Shown: positions 32,312 to 33,696 of the stretch, piece after piece
How positions within the stretch are numbered: the stretch's first letter is position 1
Layout of the letters: each line of letters opens with the position of its first letter
IMG/VR virus record: IMGVR_UViG_3300049810_001425
Span: 1 to 33,696 of that record
DNA length: 33,696 nt
Direction: 5' to 3' (one strand)
Origin: a virus
Notes under the pieces: generated by a model
Databases searched by the model: none
Seen by the model: the letters and a program-made list of their open reading frames with translations, nothing else
Told to the model about the DNA's origin: nothing
Made by a program: the position numbers and the translations under genes

Positions 32312-32669
32312 AGAATTAGTTCAATCATTAGATGAAGTGAAAAAATTCAAATTACCTCGTGGTGAACAAGAGGTAGATTCCTACATGGAAAAAGGTGCAA
32401 AAGGAAAGAAAGTACCTATTGTTATTGCAAAAAAATCTAATAAATATAAAGTTTATGTAGATGGGCAAGAACTTGCAGTTTACAATAATGAAAAGTTAGC
32501 AAGGAAGAATGCAAGAGAGTTAATAAAATTATTAGGAGAAGACCTTAGTGATTTTATAGAAGAAGTTTTAGATGAACCGAAGATAGAAGATACTCTTGGG
32601 TTCTCAAATGGTTTGAAAGGTAATCAAACCTACAACGATGTTGCAGAAAAGATTGCAACTATAAAATAG
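32298..32669 (+). CDS. 68: Prohead core protein, gp68-like
   Basis: This encodes 123 residues (T4 gp68: 141), Lys- and Glu-rich. A small domain is suggested by 'KKVPIVIAKKSNKYKVYVDG' and 'AVYNNEKLARKNARELIKLL', which reads like a compact beta-beta-alpha unit that interprets as a dsRNA-binding-like or scaffold fold; that fold guess is weak. Gene order between 67 and 21 supports gp68. Its product would help set prohead shape in the core. It overlaps gene 67, and its stop codon abuts the ribosome site of gene 21. Confidence 0.68.
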   Translation: MKKFKELVQSLDEVKKFKLPRGEQEVDSYMEKGAKGKKVPIVIAKKSNKYKVYVDGQELAVYNNEKLARKNARELIKLLGEDLSDFIEEVLDEPKIEDTLGFSNGLKGNQTYNDVAEKIATIK

Positions 32670-32677
32670 GAGAAGAC

Positions 32678-33328
32678 ATGTTTTTAATTTCAGAACAACA
32701 ATCAGAAGAAGTAAATCTTATTACTGAGGTTAATAAAAATGGTGGTAAGGATACTTTCATTGAAGGTGTTTTTCTCCAAACAAATTTAAAAAACAGAAAT
32801 GGTCGTGTTTACCCAATGGATATCATGGAAAATGAGGTAAATCGATACAATAAAGAATTCATTAAGAAGAATCGTGCATATGGGGAACTGGGACATCCAG
32901 AAGGCCCTACCATCAATTTAGAAAGAGTTAGTCATTTGATTACCTCTTTAGAGAAAGATGGTAACAATTTTGTCGGTAAGGCAAAAATAATGAATACTCC
33001 AATGGGTAATATAGTTAAAGGACTGTTGAATGATGGTGCTAAACTAGGCGTGTCCAGTAGGGGTATGGGGTCAGTATCCCAGAAAAACGATGCACAATAT
33101 GTCCAGAAAGATTTCATGCTTGCAACTGCAGCTGATATCGTGGCAGACCCTTCTGCACCAGATGCTTTTGTAGATGGTATTATGGAAGGTGTTGAGTGGA
33201 TAAATGAAAGCGGTGTAATTAAAGCCGTAGAGATTGAATCATGGAAAGACCAGATTCGACAAACCAAACAGCGCCAATTGGATGAGAAGAAATTAGAAAT
33301 TATGAAAAGTTTCTTCTCTAAACTATAA
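32678..33328 (+). CDS. 21: Prohead core protease gp21
   Basis: This encodes 216 residues (T4: 212). 'IEGVFLQTNLKNRNGRVYP' opens the protease domain. H73 in 'GELGHPEG' and S126/S127 in 'LGVSSRGMG' are the catalytic His and Ser of this serine protease family, followed by 'DIVADPSAPDAFVDGIMEG'. It cuts scaffold, core and capsid proteins inside the prohead and finally itself. AGGAG lies 5 bases before the ATG. Key residues are intact. Confidence 0.94.
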   Translation: MFLISEQQSEEVNLITEVNKNGGKDTFIEGVFLQTNLKNRNGRVYPMDIMENEVNRYNKEFIKKNRAYGELGHPEGPTINLERVSHLITSLEKDGNNFVGKAKIMNTPMGNIVKGLLNDGAKLGVSSRGMGSVSQKNDAQYVQKDFMLATAADIVADPSAPDAFVDGIMEGVEWINESGVIKAVEIESWKDQIRQTKQRQLDEKKLEIMKSFFSKL

Positions 33329-33332
33329 AAGT

Positions 33333-33340
33333 TATAAATA
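33333..33340 (+). promoter_or_regulatory. T4-type late promoter for gene 22
   Basis: Exact TATAAATA between genes 21 and 22. Transcription would start near 33346, giving a leader of about 61 bases. Confidence 0.65.
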
Positions 33341-33347
33341 CATAGTA

Positions 33348-33368
33348 AAGAACAAATAATTCGTTCTT
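33348..33368 (+). promoter_or_regulatory. 5' hairpin in the gene 22 leader
   Basis: AAGAAC (33348-33353) pairs with GTTCTT (33363-33368) around a 9-base loop, starting about 2 bases after the predicted transcript start. It does not reach the ribosome site (AGGGGA), so it would act on RNA stability rather than mask translation. Confidence 0.4.
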
Positions 33369-33406
33369 AATTTGTAATTATAGAAATTTACATAGGGGAT
33401 AAACAC

Positions 33407-33696
33407 ATGTCAGATGAAATTAAAAATCAAGACGAAGTAATGGAAGCGTCAGCTCCTGTTGCTAATAAGGGTGTTGTTACTCCAGAAAAAGACCCAGAGA
33501 AATCTTCTCTTGCATCTGTTGATAAAGCAGGTGATGCTACTAAACCTAGCAAAAAGAGAAAAGGTGATAAAGACCAAAAAGATGCACCTCAAAAATTATC
33601 AGCTTCTTATAAAGAAGATACAGATAGTGAAGAGGAAATCGTAGTTGAAGATTTAACTAAGATGGAAGCATTAAGGAAAATCATTGAAGAACTCAA
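33407..33696 (+). CDS. 22: Scaffold protein gp22 (N-terminal part)
   Basis: The frame from the ATG at 33407 stays open to the window end; 96 residues are visible. It begins MSDEIKNQDEVMEASAPVA and is rich in Lys, Glu, Asp and Ser, as expected of the major prohead scaffold; the last visible part 'DLTKMEALRKIIEEL' starts a helix. gp22 forms the core around which capsid protein gp23 assembles and is then degraded by gp21. Identity rests on position after gene 21 and on composition. AGGGGAT lies upstream of the ATG. A frame at 33459 in another phase is a shadow. Confidence 0.85.
   Translation, partial: MSDEIKNQDEVMEASAPVANKGVVTPEKDPEKSSLASVDKAGDATKPSKKRKGDKDQKDAPQKLSASYKEDTDSEEEIVVEDLTKMEALRKIIEEL

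Noticed and set aside
33459-33644. 61-residue plus-strand frame near the right end
   Set aside because: It runs in another phase inside the scaffold gene, which has the better start, ribosome site and composition.

Overview
The window is a densely packed, AT-rich segment of a T4-like myovirus genome. Every supported gene lies on the + strand, with overlapping or nearly abutting ends. The gene order on the right (13-14-small ORF-15-16-17-18-19-20-67-68-21-22) is the conserved T4 neck/terminase/tail/portal/prohead block. The low GC, the fibre style (Mtd-like N termini, repeated 'VGAM' modules) and the host-like accessory genes resemble marine T4-like phages of cyanobacteria and SAR11. Assignment to a pelagiphage-like or uncultured marine myovirus is inference; the host cannot be read from the sequence.

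Layout. (1) 1-6042: the C-terminal 2013 residues of a giant virion structural protein that is cut by the left edge. (2) 6035-18633: a tail-fibre/adhesin cluster. It holds a fibre with a C-terminal S74 chaperone, small structural proteins, three more fibre-like proteins built from shared modules, and a 569-residue protein made almost entirely of Arg-Pro-containing 10- and 12-residue repeats. The largest fibre (1421 aa) carries an apparent cupredoxin-like domain with a complete His/Cys/His/Met copper-ligand pattern. (3) 18675-22756: a non-structural accessory cassette. It encodes an unknown acidic protein, a prolyl-hydroxylase-like 2OG-Fe(II) oxygenase, an APS-kinase-like/nucleotidyltransferase fusion, a DUF2061 membrane protein, a conserved protein of unknown function and a second oxygenase-like protein. 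(4) 22796-33696: a small membrane coiled-coil protein, then neck, terminase, sheath, tube, portal, prohead core, prohead protease and the start of the scaffold gene.

Regulation. T4-type late promoters (TATAAATA, or CATAAATA as a variant) stand in several of the short intergenic gaps. They show three arrangements: promoters so close to the ATG that the mRNA would be leaderless (24838 and gene 20), promoters overlapping a hairpin that would hide the ribosome site only in read-through RNA (8778, possibly gene 13), and a promoter with a short leader carrying a 5' hairpin (gene 22). A 47-base gap at 11237-11283 is associated with two perfect palindromes.

The most notable ideas are an oxygenase encoded next to an extreme proline-repeat virion-type protein (possible prolyl hydroxylation of a fibre), the copper-site-like domain in a tail fibre, and the promoter/hairpin translation switches. 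No tRNA, CRISPR, insertion sequence or integrase was seen. There is no gene-free stretch over 300 bases.
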